From positions 17,342,089 through 17,406,088 of the forward strand of contig JAJEKV010000005.1 in the NCBI GenBank assembly GCA_021234155.1: DNA of 64,000 nucleotides. The letters are read 5' to 3'. The notes under the pieces were generated by a model. It saw only the letters and a program-made list of their open reading frames with translations, was not told the DNA's origin and ran no database searches. Positions 1 through 10,900 of this stretch are shown one piece after another; position 1 is the stretch's first letter, and each line of letters starts with the position of its first letter. Both the position numbers and the translations under genes were made by a program. Origin of the DNA: Isoetes taiwanensis. Taxonomy: Eukaryota > Streptophyta > Lycopodiopsida > Isoetales > Isoetaceae.

Positions 1-690
1 TACATTTAAATCACGCCAAGGAAGCAACAAGAATACCCATGATTTTGTATCAAGATCTAAAATGCAATAGCACAGAGTCATCATCGATGATAATCCTTCA
101 TGAAGCATCGATTATCTTGGATGCTAGATCTCACTAAATTTTGGAAGCGGCATAATTTTCTTATAATTGTTAGAAGCTCCAATTTGATCAATAAAAAAAT
201 CTCTCTGAAATTCTGATCTCCACTATTCTTCACAAATTTGAATCTACTTTTACTACCATTTGGGTCGGAATACCTTTATGTTAATATGTAAACCAAACAC
301 CCCATCATAGCTTAACCCAAATCTCCAAAAGTTAAAGCTTTGCATGAACAGGTCATGACAATATGCATTTGACTATTACGATCCATTACTGGCATTGCCG
401 ATTTAGCATTCAGTTTTGAATCCAAATTGATGACTACTAGACCAACAAGCCATCGAAAAATAAAACAATCTTCATCCACAATGCACATGGTCTCAAAACG
501 ATGATCAGTATTGTAGGCACCCTAAGTGTGATAGGATGTCAAAAGCATCCACATGGCACATTATCGTTAGTTTTTATTTATTATTTTTTCTGGATTTAGC
601 CCATGTGTGATTTTGCACTAATAAAATTGTATTCAAACAATGGCCAAGATTAACGGTTGAGATCGTGATCCTCGCCCTATAATCCTATTG
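1..690. other. AT-rich intergenic sequence, no gene seen
   Basis: I see no convincing coding frame, RNA gene or repeat other than the duplication itself. The matching stretch in copy 2 is 38984-39660. From about 370 the two copies begin to differ at CAG/CTG sites. Confidence 0.6.
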
Positions 691-2140
691 GCTTCCATAT
701 GTGCCGCCTTTGCCCGCCTTGATTTCAAACCTCTCTCTAACCAAAATCGGAGAATCGAAGCCCCGAGAGAACACCGCCTCTTCCGTGCTCTTGCATTGCC
801 ATAGCCATCGCCGCCATAGCGAGTTTTGCTGCGGCTACTGTGCTGGCTTCGGATCTTCGGAATGGCCTTCCCAAAAAATTATATGCTACCATAGTCATCG
901 TCTTTTGCGGTGAGAAGCGAGAATCTTCAACCTATCGCCTTCCCTCGTAGTAGATTCTTTTTGTCGTTTCTTCCCTTACACGGTTGTCGCCATTATACGT
1001 GCAAGGACTTTTTTTGACTTCACATACTCTATTTTAGGGCTTCCTATATTCGATTTAGGCTTCGGATCTGTTGCAAATCCTTCTTTGTGAGATCCCAGCT
1101 ATGGTATACATTTGGTGCTACAATCTTCCTGTGATCCTTATCATTTTTCTTCGACCTTCTTTGGTGCCCTCTTCATGCCGGATATCCTTCTCTGTTGAAA
1201 CATTTCTAGGTCTGAATTTTTTCCCGGATGATAATTTGCAAAGCATCTACGCCAATTGCAAAGGCAAAATGCGTTTTGGAATGTTTGAAATATTGTTTAT
1301 GCACAACTTGTACGTAAAGGTGTGATATTTTCTTAGTTAGCTCTATTTTTGCTTTTAGCTCCGGTTTGATATCTCTGTTTGTGTATTTTTGGGGCTTTAA
1401 TCTTTGGTTCTTTGTTGTGGATGAGGAGGCCAAATGCCTCTTTCCTAAATCATATTTCATTTGCCATCTTTTCTTTTTATTCAACTTTGCGGTTGGATTG
1501 CATGAAGCTCTATTCTGATTTTTAGTTTCAAATATATTAGTATGGAGCTTTTCTTCTTTCGAAGTTGTTTTGTGAGGTCAATCTGCGGGATGAGTTGGAA
1601 GGTCTGCCTGAATCCCATCTTGCTGCGTGGAGCCGAAGTCTCGTTGATAGATTAAAAAAAAACCCTTTGTTTTTTAGCGGACGGGATATTTTAGTCTTTT
1701 CCACTCTCTTGGCCCCCTTTCGATGCGAGATATTTTTTGATCCAGCATTGCCTTGATCGGGTTCTTGGCGCTTTTTCCCATTCCTTTCAAACCATTCAAA
1801 GGTAAAACATTTATTTTCTTTGGATTTATTCAAATGGACATCTAGGCATGCTATTTTGTAATATCAAAGCTTTTGTTTCAGATCTTGCTATCTCGGTGAG
1901 AGCAAAGGGTATGCAAGAAGCGCATCCGAATTTACTCATCCGCAAGCAACAAGAACCCAGTTTTGACTTTCTATATTTTCAAGGGCGATTTGCAAAACAG
2001 AGTTCTTACCACACTGGACGAATCTTATGAGTTTCGTGCATTAGAACTACATATTAGATTATGTGATTCCTTGTTTTTTAATTTTAGCACTCTTGGTTAA
2101 GATTGTTTTTTGAAAGATGATATTTTTTTTTTGGGAAAAA
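690..2140 (+). other. CT-rich region with copy-dependent open frames, probably non-coding or 5'-leader-like
   Basis: The plus strand is pyrimidine-rich and carries open frames that do not agree between copies. Copy 2 (39668-40270) is open for 200 codons in one frame. Copy 1 is split into pieces at 701-913 and 1071-1325 by small indels at CAG/CTG positions. The translation is rich in F, L, C, S and R, as expected from translating a CT-rich strand, and I recognise no domain. Splice-like GT sites follow purine runs (for example near 1800), so a spliced leader is possible. I do not call a protein here. Confidence 0.35.
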
Positions 2141-2159
2141 TGCTACTTAATTATGATAG

Positions 2160-2240
2160 TTAGATCATCATGCATTTTAATAAAATTGTTATGTCATGCC
2201 TGATGGACTTATTTGGGTTCGACCCCCAAAAGGCTTCCTT
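2160..2240 (+). other. Short unit with a pol III B-box-like motif, possible SINE relic
   Basis: The segment contains GGGTTCGACCCCC, which folds like a tRNA T-arm and fits the pol III B-box core. A related segment with the same preceding phrase and GGGTTCGATTCCC lies near 51560-51640 inside the CACTA-like insertion. The copy 2 equivalent is near 41178-41200. No clear A box or full tRNA cloverleaf was found, so a tRNA-derived SINE head is only suggested. Confidence 0.25.
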
Positions 2241-2330
2241 AAAACTTAAGCAAGGCACACTAAAAAACTCCAAAAGAAAAAGTGTCACAAACTATGCTTA
2301 TCTCCACTAGTGATGCAATACTTGAAAAGA

Positions 2331-3248
2331 TTAGTTATTTTTAAATGTTTTTGTTTTCCGTAAACAATTGCTGTAAACAATTGCGGTTCTCAAGTTTCTT
2401 ATATTAGCTATTTTTGTTTTAATCCAACGCATTGTTTCCTTAAAACGACATTGGAAATACATGTTTATTGTATGGAAAACAACACGTGGTTGCACTACAA
2501 ACAATAAAAATAACATGGATCCAAACTTCAGTTCCTCTATCTGTCGAAAGTGCTTCTTCCTTTCTCGCAAGCCAAGGGGTGTTTTCTTCAAATTCTTTAA
2601 CCTACATTGAAGCCCAAAGTTTGCTCTTTCGAGCTCTTGGATCTTTTCTTGCAGCTGCCCTATCACCAATTTGGACTTGTCCACTTCGTATCTCAAAGAA
2701 GTTTCCCTCCCCAAGCCGTCATTCCTTTCCTTCATTACAGTGGAGTAATGAAGCGAGAGAAAAAAGAGCTGCTGGTTTAAGTTATAATTCTCTTGTGACA
2801 ATCGGAAGCAGCTCATCTCAAGGAACTGTATTCGATTCCGAATGCCTTCATCCTCTCTCAATCTCTCACAATATCCCAGGAGGCCAGAGTTACCGTCACC
2901 ACAAAATCGGACTAAACTTGAAACGTCCCGAAATGACGGTTTCTTGCCACTCAACGGATCCAATGGATATAAACTGCCATCCGCCCAGATGTCGACACTT
3001 TTTGAGCCTGCAAGACGCAACACGTCGAGGTCTAAGTTCTTATTTTTTAGACCTCCTTTTTTGCGATTGAAGACTGGAGCATATTCGTGAGTCAGTTGGA
3101 TCCTTATCCACACATCATTTGGAGCTTCCATACTGCGTGGATCGCACGGCGCGAAATGAAGGTGTACAATTTGTATGCCCCAGCACAATTCGCTTCGTGT
3201 GAGCCGAACGTCCGTACTAACCTCGTTTTTGAAATTTGCAACGTGCAT
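2331..3248 (-). CDS. Hypothetical coiled-coil protein, 305 aa, intact in copy 1 only
   Basis: This is the longest intact open frame in the window (305 codons). I do not recognise a family. Residues about 130-245 are rich in L, E, K, R and Q. The stretch LQEKIQELERANFGLQCRLK has heptad-like leucine spacing, so a coiled coil is likely. The N-terminal third is hydrophilic with a K/N-rich patch (GGLKNKNLDLDV). The C-terminal 70 residues are more hydrophobic, then end in a basic tail. There is no obvious signal peptide. It reads away from the copia fragment that begins about 550 bp upstream. The copy 2 version is broken. It could be a real exon, a transposon-borne gene or a chance frame. Confidence 0.4.
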   Translation of the reverse strand: MHVANFKNEVSTDVRLTRSELCWGIQIVHLHFAPCDPRSMEAPNDVWIRIQLTHEYAPVFNRKKGGLKNKNLDLDVLRLAGSKSVDIWADGSLYPLDPLSGKKPSFRDVSSLVRFCGDGNSGLLGYCERLREDEGIRNRIQFLEMSCFRLSQENYNLNQQLFFLSLHYSTVMKERNDGLGRETSLRYEVDKSKLVIGQLQEKIQELERANFGLQCRLKNLKKTPLGLRERKKHFRQIEELKFGSMLFLLFVVQPRVVFHTINMYFQCRFKETMRWIKTKIANIRNLRTAIVYSNCLRKTKTFKNN

Positions 3249-3800
3249 ATGGAAATCGAAAAGTCCATTCTCCTACAATCCATGCTTTTATACATTAAGC
3301 AAATTCAAAATTCGAATTGTAGGGGGGCGGGAAGCCTGTATTGGGATGAAGTAAAGATCCCGGTTTACGAACTTTTAAGGCGCAATCGCAGCGCCTCGAA
3401 ATGAAAGTCTGATACAAAGCTTCAACCTACACATTCAAATTTTGAAATGTAGAAGGCGGGAAGCTTGTATGGCCATGGCCTCTAAATGAAAATAGCGCAA
3501 GACAAGAATCGGTGATGCGCATGCTTGGTATCTGACAAACCAAGAGACACCATCATGAGTTGCCGGTATGCTATAATGCAAGTGGCTTTTTAGAAGCGCC
3601 ACGTGTTGCATCAGTCTGTCTGACAACCAACAGAATTAAATACATATGGCGCCATAAATGTGCAATCCCCATTATTCCGGGAGAATATTCTAAGCAAATC
3701 TGTAATTATGAGAGTTTGGTATCCTAGGTGGCATGGGAAAAAAGGAGCGGAAATATGACGTGGAATGGCTGATAGGAGGCCATTTTGAGACCCCAAATCC
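3249..3800. other. Intergenic stretch with short internal repeats
   Basis: No gene is supported. The phrase for a CCTCGAAATGAAAG-type motif followed by a GGCGGGAAGC motif occurs more than once (near 3330, 3395 and 3460), suggesting imperfect repeats of about 90-130 bp. It would hold the upstream region of the minus-strand coiled-coil ORF. Confidence 0.4.
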
Positions 3801-3806
3801 GCCCTA

Positions 3807-4807
3807 ATGTTTGAAAAAGAAGATGATTTTTGCATCATAGCACTTTATGTGGATGATTGCATCATGGTAGCCAATACTATAAACATCTTGAATGATTGCA
3901 AAAAAACTTTAAAATCACGGTTCCAAATGACAGATCTTGGTGAATTAAAAAAATTTCTGGGAATAGAAGTAATCAGAAACAAAGAAGAAAAGATCTTGAA
4001 GTTAAGTCAAAGTAAACATGTGGAGAATATGTTGAACAGGTTTAATTTGGAAAGTGCAAATGCTGTGAAAATTCCTATGTTACCAGGACACAGGTTAACT
4101 GACAGTAAAGATCAAACTGAGGAGGAGATGGCAGACATGGAACTTACTCCTTATAGAGCTCTGGTTGGTTGTCTGCTCTACTTGGCTAATAGCACAAGAC
4201 CTGACATAGCTTATGCAGTGAATATATTGAGCAGGAAATGCCACAACCCTATAAAAGAACTATGGGAGGCTGGAAAACGTGTGCTCAAATATTTAAAGGG
4301 TACTCAACATCATGGAATTTGTTATAATACTAACAATTTGAAATTGCTAGCTTACAGTGATACATATTGGGAGGTGACCTGGAATGTAGAAAATCAACTT
4401 CTGGTTATGCAATTTTTCTAGGAGGTGGAGTTATAACCTGGAAATGCAAAAAACAATCTGCTATAGCTATGAGTTCAGCTGAAGCAAAATATGCAGCTGC
4501 TTCTCTAGTGGCCAAGGAAGTTGTTTGGTTGAAAAGGTTAATAGATGAATTAAAATGTGAACAGGTTGAGGCAATAGAAATTATGATAGATAGTCAAAGC
4601 TGCATTGCTATAGTCAAGAATCCAGTTGCACATGAGAGGACCAAGCACATCGAACTCAATATTCATTTTATCAGGGATCTAGCAGACAAGAGGTATATTC
4701 AAATGAGGTATGTTGAAACTGCCAAACAAATTGCTGATATCTTTACAAAGGCTCTTGCAGAAAGTAAATTTAAACAGTTCAGAAACAATCTCAATGTTGT
4801 CAACTAA
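3807..4807 (+). pseudogene. Copia polyprotein C-terminus: reverse transcriptase and RNase H, frameshifted
   Basis: The RT part carries the catalytic YVDD at residues 14-17 of the open frame (bases 3846-3857), followed by the copia LGELKKFLGIEV segment, the PYRALVGCLLYLANSTRPDIAY block and the KRVLKYLKGTQ block. RNase H follows with the YSD start, SSAEAKYAA, DSQS and TKHIELNIHFIRD motifs, ending at the stop near 4807. The reading frame shifts once near 4370, where copy 1 has one G fewer than copy 2. In life these domains copy element RNA into DNA in cytoplasmic particles. This fragment cannot act alone because it lacks the rest of the polyprotein. Confidence 0.92.
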
Positions 4808-4813
4808 TAAGCT

Positions 4814-4825
4814 GAAGGAGGAGAA
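4814..4825 (+). other. Polypurine tract of the copia element
   Basis: A purine run (GAAGGAGGAGAA) lies directly before the LTR start TGTTAG, the standard position of the plus-strand primer in LTR retrotransposons. It follows the RNase H stop codon by a few bases. Confidence 0.8.
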
Positions 4826-5457
4826 TGTTAGAATATTCAGCTTATAGCTGATTGTGATAGTAATGGGATCTCGTCTAAGCCTATGAGAAAATAGTATCTA
4901 TGAGAAGCAGTGGCAGTGGATGCTATAGGGAATGATTGTATGCATGCATGAAAAGCAGTGGCAGAAAAAGCAAGCGAATAGGCTTCAAGATGGAAAGGGG
5001 CGCTGCTAGCATTTCGGGTGTTATAAAATCAAAAAAGAAACGCGTAGTCCGCCAACAGCGCCCCATACGGTTCCGCCCTATTTTATATGCGTGGAAAAAT
5101 TAAATGTGGAAACATGGTTAGGTTTCAACGGTTCCAATTCTAATCTTATGTCTGTGGGATATTTTTGGTTGGAAAAAAGGCCAGGATTAGAAAGTTAATC
5201 CTCTCCTAAACCGTCTGGTCTAATTGCTGAAGACTATATATAGAGATGCTTGGGTGAGGGGAAGATACACACGCTGGAGCAGAAACCAGATGACTTGAGC
5301 CGGGTTTACTTTCGGCTAGTATTTGTTGGGTATTGTGATTGTCATGGCATAAGGGATTAGTGACCATATTTTGGCTCCCTTATTGTACTAAGAGAAGTTG
5401 TGTATGATCTTGCTAGACATTTAAATCAAGAATATATTTTTTGTTTTGCTCAAAACA
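4826..5457 (+). repeat. Copia 3' LTR
   Basis: Starts TGTTAGAATATTC right after the polypurine tract. The end is placed at a CA near 5456-5457 (CTCAAAACA), giving about 630 bp. The end is an estimate because no second LTR is present to align. It contains a TATA-like box at 5235-5242. In copy 2 this LTR is split by the CACTA-like insertion. Confidence 0.7.
5235..5242 (+). promoter_or_regulatory. TATA-like box in copia LTR
   Basis: TATATATA lies about 410 bp into the LTR, a usual place for the LTR promoter. The same sequence is in copy 2 near 44208. Confidence 0.5.
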
Positions 5458-6940
5458 TAGAGGTTTGCCATAATAGGTCGCTGGTGCTGTGCATGCAGTG
5501 TTGGATCTTTATGTTGGTTATTTGCATCAATTGTATAGGCTAGATTAAGGTGGTTGTAGGACAGTGTCAGGTCGATGGCAGTTTTTGGCTGGGTTTGTTA
5601 GAGTTAAGTGGCTATAAAATAGGTTGTTAAGTGCAGGGTTGCTTGGAGGTATATGGCTGGTCTTAGGATGCGGTTTAAAATAAACAAATATGCCTGGATA
5701 TTTTACAACATGTCATGCATGCAGGCGCTGGTTGTAGGCTTAAGTATAGGGTGCTAAATAAGCATAGAGTATTTAAGGCTGGTTGCTTATGTGTTGCTTT
5801 AGTTTTTTAATGTTATTGGCTGAGTTCTCCTGCATGCTTAAGTCTAGAGGACCATAGATCGATGTACTTGGGCACATTAATATTAAGGTGGATATTATAG
5901 TCCACAAAGCTGGGCAGATGCCATTGATTTCTATGATGTGGTAAGTAGTTAGTGATTATGGAAAAGGCGGGAAATAATGATTTTGGACATGTAAAATGCG
6001 AGCATTCATGTTCGAGTTAAAATTAAACTTGTGATGGGGTAAGCAGCAGTATCATTATTGTTGTTTTGGGCACATAGAGGTCTATTTTGATGTTCAGGCT
6101 TAGATATATGAGATGAAACCAATGATTTAAGATAGTTACCAAGACGTGAAAGGGCGATAAGTCGTGTGCCAGGACCCAGGGACAGTGAAAATTCGGTAAA
6201 CAAGGCTGAGTATTTGCATGATCAGTTTGTTTCTAGTGTGCATGATATTCCAGCTTCAAGTTTCATGGCCTGCTATACGATCATGCATATCCATCTTATC
6301 AGTCAAGGATAATGTTTTCAATTTCTACCTAACTAAAACTTGATTATTTATGTCTTGAAGTGTTGAGTATCCGAGCGTTGTGGAAGCCCTATGCATCCTC
6401 GTATCATCAGCACCAAAAACTCTAAAATTTGCACTCATTTTCTTTTGTTGGGCATGTAAATGTGTAACCTTACAATAGGATCTGACTGTGGCAGGGAACT
6501 GACAGGCATTAAAGTGGCTCCATGTATAATCATTCTAGTGGCAGTAAAGTGGCTCCATCAAGGGGAAAACAGAAGCACCCATGTTAGCTCAAGTGTGAAT
6601 TCATGCTGATGGATTGGTCTATCCAAAGGTCTTAAAACTCAACAAGGCATTCAGCAGCCTGCAGCCTCTCTGATTCCTCGACTCAGGTACAAGCTATTTC
6701 AAAGCTTTCTGGTTTCTCGGGATTAGTAGAGCGGAAGTTTGCCATTTGGCGGGACTTCTTGGGTGTTGTAGATGGTGATGGTCGGTTTGTACATTAGTAG
6801 AGTTGCAGTTTTTCTGTGAGTTTGTTGTGGAGTGTCGAGGTATCGCTGTCTCTTTGGGGCAGTTCTCCTTCCTCCTCACTTGCTTTGTAACATTACCATT
6901 CTTTTAATATATTGATGACACAGTTCTTCAACCAGAGTAT
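5458..6940. other. Low-copy sequence, no gene recognised
   Basis: No open frame with coding character was found. The copy 2 match is 52353-53820. The copies agree closely except near 52450-52740 and 53640-53820, where copy 2 differs at CAG/CTG. These two patches flank better-preserved sequence. Confidence 0.5.
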
Positions 6941-6946
6941 AGGGGT

Positions 6947-7231
6947 CTAGAAAAGAGATGTCTTAACGTAGCTAGCACAATCGTCAGATGACAGAGCTTT
7001 AGGGAAGAGAAATATTTGCGGTGGCTTGGCCGCTCCGATAAATTTCTTGTAACCTATAATTTGACATCCAATTGACAAAAATCTTGTTTTGGACCAATTA
7101 TGGATTGTTTGAAACATGTTCCATGCAACATGGCGAGCTTGTGTTCTGTAGAAAGGATGCATTCCTATCGGATGACAAAAAAGTGCCAATAAACTGACTT
7201 CAAAGTGACAAGCTAACAAAAAATTATTCAA
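6947..7231 (-). CDS. Conserved hypothetical ORF, 94 aa
   Basis: Open for 94 codons from ATG to stop. The translation is almost unchanged in copy 2 (53826-54125), except near the C-terminus where CTG-type changes extend the frame. No domain is recognised. It has a hydrophobic N-terminal third (FLLACHFEVSLLALFCH) and several W, H and C residues. It may be part of an exon or a chance frame. Conservation between copies is not strong evidence of selection because the copies are nearly identical anyway. Confidence 0.25.
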   Translation of the reverse strand: MNNFLLACHFEVSLLALFCHPIGMHPFYRTQARHVAWNMFQTIHNWSKTRFLSIGCQIIGYKKFIGAAKPPQIFLFPKALSSDDCASYVKTSLF

Positions 7232-7574
7232 AAAGTCAAGATATCATCAATGATCCCTTTGATCATCATTGTTAGGCTCTAATATAGTCGTATCAATCAG
7301 ACTTCTGCGCCTGGGTACAACATGAACTATAATCCACCATGGGTTGTCGATCACGTGGACTGGCTTGACTTTTTTTGTTCAAATTGAGAAGCAACTCCAC
7401 AGTCATTTGTCAGACGACCTTTGTCGACCTCTATATATAAGCCCACATTGAATTGTGAAAACGAGTCTGCATTTTAGAAGGATAGGCCAAATGAATCATA
7501 TGTATGTAGCAGACATTGGCAATAAATAGAAAATTGTACCTTTTTAACACATCCAAGTGCAATGTTGAAGTCAT

Positions 7575-7712
7575 TGCTCTCATGCAATGCATCTAAATGC
7601 GTGCGTAAATACGTGCATGCGTGCATGCATTGCTGCTGCTAAATGCTACGTACGCTTCGCTGCCTGCTGCATGCTGCCTGCTGTGCATGCGTGCATGCGT
7701 ACATGTCGTCTC
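7575..7712. repeat. Alternating GCATGC/TGCGTG-rich simple repeat, copy-variable
   Basis: Dense purine-pyrimidine alternation (GCATGC, GTGCGT, TACGTA) mixed with CTGC runs between two well-conserved flanks. The copy 2 stretch at 54473-54620 has a similar composition but cannot be aligned base by base. It contains possible RY elements (CATGCA) and Z-DNA-prone sequence. Also CTG-rich, so the variability may be partly sequencing error. Confidence 0.6.
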
Positions 7713-7792
7713 TTGATCATGAAGATTCCAGATCAAGGTCTGACAGAGATTATGAGCCGATAATAACCGGTTTCCTCACATTTTTCTAACAT

Positions 7793-7978
7793 CTACCTGA
7801 CAACTTTCCTCACATTTTGTACTAAATGTAGACGAATCTTAATTCTCTCACTCCTACCTAAAATGAATGCATCCAAATAGTAGCAAATAGTAAATGTCAA
7901 CACTAACAGTATAGTCAAATATAATTTAGCATACAAGACTTTAATCCATGTTGCCCTAGACAATTCCTCAGGGATCAA
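7793..7978 (-). CDS. Short hypothetical ORF, 61 aa, possible exon
   Basis: The stretch MIPEELSRATWIKVLYAKLY reads like coding sequence, followed by a hydrophobic run (LTILLVLTFTICYYLDAFIL) that may be intron or a membrane segment. A GTTAGT-like donor follows TATACT, so the coding part could end there. Translation identical in copy 2 (54699-54884). No family recognised. Confidence 0.25.
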   Translation of the reverse strand: MIPEELSRATWIKVLYAKLYLTILLVLTFTICYYLDAFILGRSERIKIRLHLVQNVRKVVR

Positions 7979-7979
7979 C

Positions 7980-10900
7980 CACTATATGGTAACTTGAGGT
8001 AACTTTAGTACCATAATGAATACTTGGAGCAAATTACTGCATTAAGTAATTCGTCTGTGTTAACTATGTTGGATATTGTTCGGCCTTAGAAATTCTGGCC
8101 AAAAATCTACTCGGTGGCATGCCTGCCTTGGCTGTGCACCCGGCTTGTGGACCACTTCGGCTAGCGTCTCTGGCAGAAACAATATTATCTAATACGTAAA
8201 TATTTATAAAAGGTGTATATGCCTATGCTAGTTAGAACTAGTAGAAACTACACTTGAGGAGGAAGTATTCTCATTGCTTACCGAAACCCACCTAAAAAAT
8301 CAAGAAAGAAAAGAACTTGCCTATGACGAGCATCTCTCTTACCTAAAAAGATATGAAGGCCACCTCCCGCCTCCTGATAGAAGCCATGCCGGAAGAGAAT
8401 GAAGAGTTAAGTGTCAAACGACCCTTTGGTTTCTTTTTTTGACAACTTTTTCTTAGAATGGTGAACTGGCATTACGTTTTTATTGTTCATGCCAAACTAG
8501 AGCACAGGAGCCAAGAACCATCGGGAGGAACCAACTCTTGCATCAGGTATGTTACCTTAGATTTTGCATTTGAAGAATGGCAGGGCAAGCTTCCGAAATG
8601 GCAGAGCAATTCGAAGATGTAACAGATTCTATCTAGAGCTTCCTTGCTTTATTGAACGTGCCTACTTTGTTAAAAGTAGCCATGCTATTACTCTATCTCA
8701 AATTCGGCTACGATTCAATGTATTTTCATTGCTCTCTCACGTAGAGACGCATTTTCCAAAAGACCTTTTGTATGCAGACCGTACTAAGTTAGATTCTTAT
8801 TTCTACTGCTGCTGTCCTCTTGCATATCATCTCCATATGCCTAAATGTTGCAATTGATTTTGATGAGATATGGCAGGAAGTTCTATTTGGTATAATTTTA
8901 CTGCATCTCAAATTTGGTTATGATTTGATGTGTTTTCAGTGTACGTGATTTGCTCATTAAGACAGCAATCTGGGCGAATTTCCTTTCAGAAAAGGAGATA
9001 TGCTAAACATATTCGCTGTAACTTAATGCGTTAATAATATATGAGTGGGCCAGATGATGTCAAGTATTAAAACATTATTAGATCCATTGAGACTGCAAGG
9101 AACAACAGATGGACAGTAACGAAGTGTAACCAGAAGCAGAAAAAAGCAGAGAAGTTGTAACAGAAAGTTGAAAAAAGCATAGACTCAGCTTACTCAACTT
9201 AATTTAGTTATGACTCAGCAAAACAAGGCAAGATGACAGACCAAAGAGGACAGATCCCAAGTGACTTGTTTTTTGGAAGAAAGATCACTATAAGAATCAA
9301 TGTCCATATTTAAAAGCTTGTCACGAAGTTCTAATTCTAATGCCTCTCAATCTTCCTCTTCTGCAAGAAGAGAGGCAATGCAATTTCTGGCGGATGGCCA
9401 CATAGTTGGATACAAATTAGAAAAACAAGCAAACTTTGCCTAAGATTTTTGGGCCAGGTCAGTACCCAGCCAATGCTAGCAATGCAGTTATGACTAGAAA
9501 TCACACACTATATGGCAATGTGGTCAGACGCTTGATCAATAATCTTATTACTGAGAAGTCTGATCTTGTTACTGAGAAGCCAAAATAAGGCACTACAGAA
9601 ATATGGCAGATTATTAATATGACACAAAAATGCTCATCCTATACATCTGTACTTGGTTAGATTCTGAATGCTTAACATACAAGCATTTGATACGGCAAAA
9701 TATCAGAGTTTTGAGGCTCTTTACTCTACATATTGAGAGGTTTGACCATCAACATCAGCCTTATGGGATAACTGGTATAGGCGTGGTTGTTCTCATCCCT
9801 GACCTATGCTTTATCCTGCATTACAATTTAATTCCCCTAAGCATGGTAATATCTCACATTTGTTCAACAAAGATCTAATAGATTCTAGAGCTTCCATGCT
9901 TTGTTGAACAGGTAGGCATGGCGATTTTTTCTAATATTGGCAAATGAGGCTCATTTGCAGCATTTGACAAACCACTAATTCTTCACTCACATGGCCAAAT
10001 CTGCATAAGATTGTAGTAGCACAAACTGGATGTATTATGCATATGCTTATTGCATTTGACAGGTAGATTATAGTGCTTACTGATACAGCGAGCAAAATTC
10101 ATTTCCTGTGACACTTGCTTCTGCATAATCTGTATGTCGCTCATTTGATTATAAGGCAGACTGGTGCACTTCACATGTGACTTGTTCATGCTCTTCAGTT
10201 TCTGTTGATTACCGCAACGATTCTTTTTAATACTACACCGATTCTACCTAGTTAATCAGAATGTTTTTTGGCTTGTAGGTCTCTTTGATCTGCCCTTGAG
10301 GATTCTTTTAAGGATCAAAGCCTTGTTGTATTATGCTAAGTACTTGTGCTTTCAATCCTGTATGTTGTACGTAGTGTAGAGGAGAGTCTGCACCTAATCT
10401 CATGTGCACAATCTGGAGCCATAATTAATATACTCTTTTGTGCTGCTTTTGTTTAAAAGTTAAAAATTCATCCTCAAGTAGATACTAGATTTATTTTTCC
10501 TTATGCCTACCTTGCATGGAAATCTCTTGCACGCTGTCATTTTTCTCTTCTCCCTCATCATTTTCAATTCCTTCGTTAGGTTGTAGTAGAGCATTTTCAT
10601 ACAATCTTTTAACCGCATCCATTTAGTGTGCTGAGAGATTATTTATCCAAGCTCCTTCCTTTTGCAAACTTTGTCAAGTGTCTTTGAACAATTTAGAAAG
10701 ACCAAAATTTTGCCTTATGTGCATCAACTATAGTTCTAAAAGTCATGAGACGATTAATGTATTTTTCTTCTGGCAGAAATTTTGTGATATGGGCATGCTA
10801 GGGGAGTGGTCCAGAAGAAAAGAACTATGGCAATGGGGCGTTGAAAACCAATGGTTACAAGGGGCAAGATATTTTTAATCAACCGTTAAAGGAAAGGGAG

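Larger units (their letters stand above)
3800..5457 (+). mobile_element. 5'-truncated Ty1/copia retrotransposon with 3' LTR
   Basis: The piece contains the C-terminal end of a copia polyprotein (reverse transcriptase from the YVDD box onward, then RNase H), a stop codon, a polypurine tract and an LTR starting TGTTAGAATATTC. Everything upstream (gag, protease, integrase, most of RT, 5' LTR) is missing. The left edge near 3800 is abrupt. No target-site duplication can be assigned because the 5' end is lost. The duplicated copy at 42753 onward has the same left edge, so truncation preceded the duplication. Confidence 0.9.

Noticed and set aside
2200-2240. tRNA gene
   Set aside because: Only a T-arm-like B-box is present. 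No acceptor stem, D-arm or anticodon arm could be folded.
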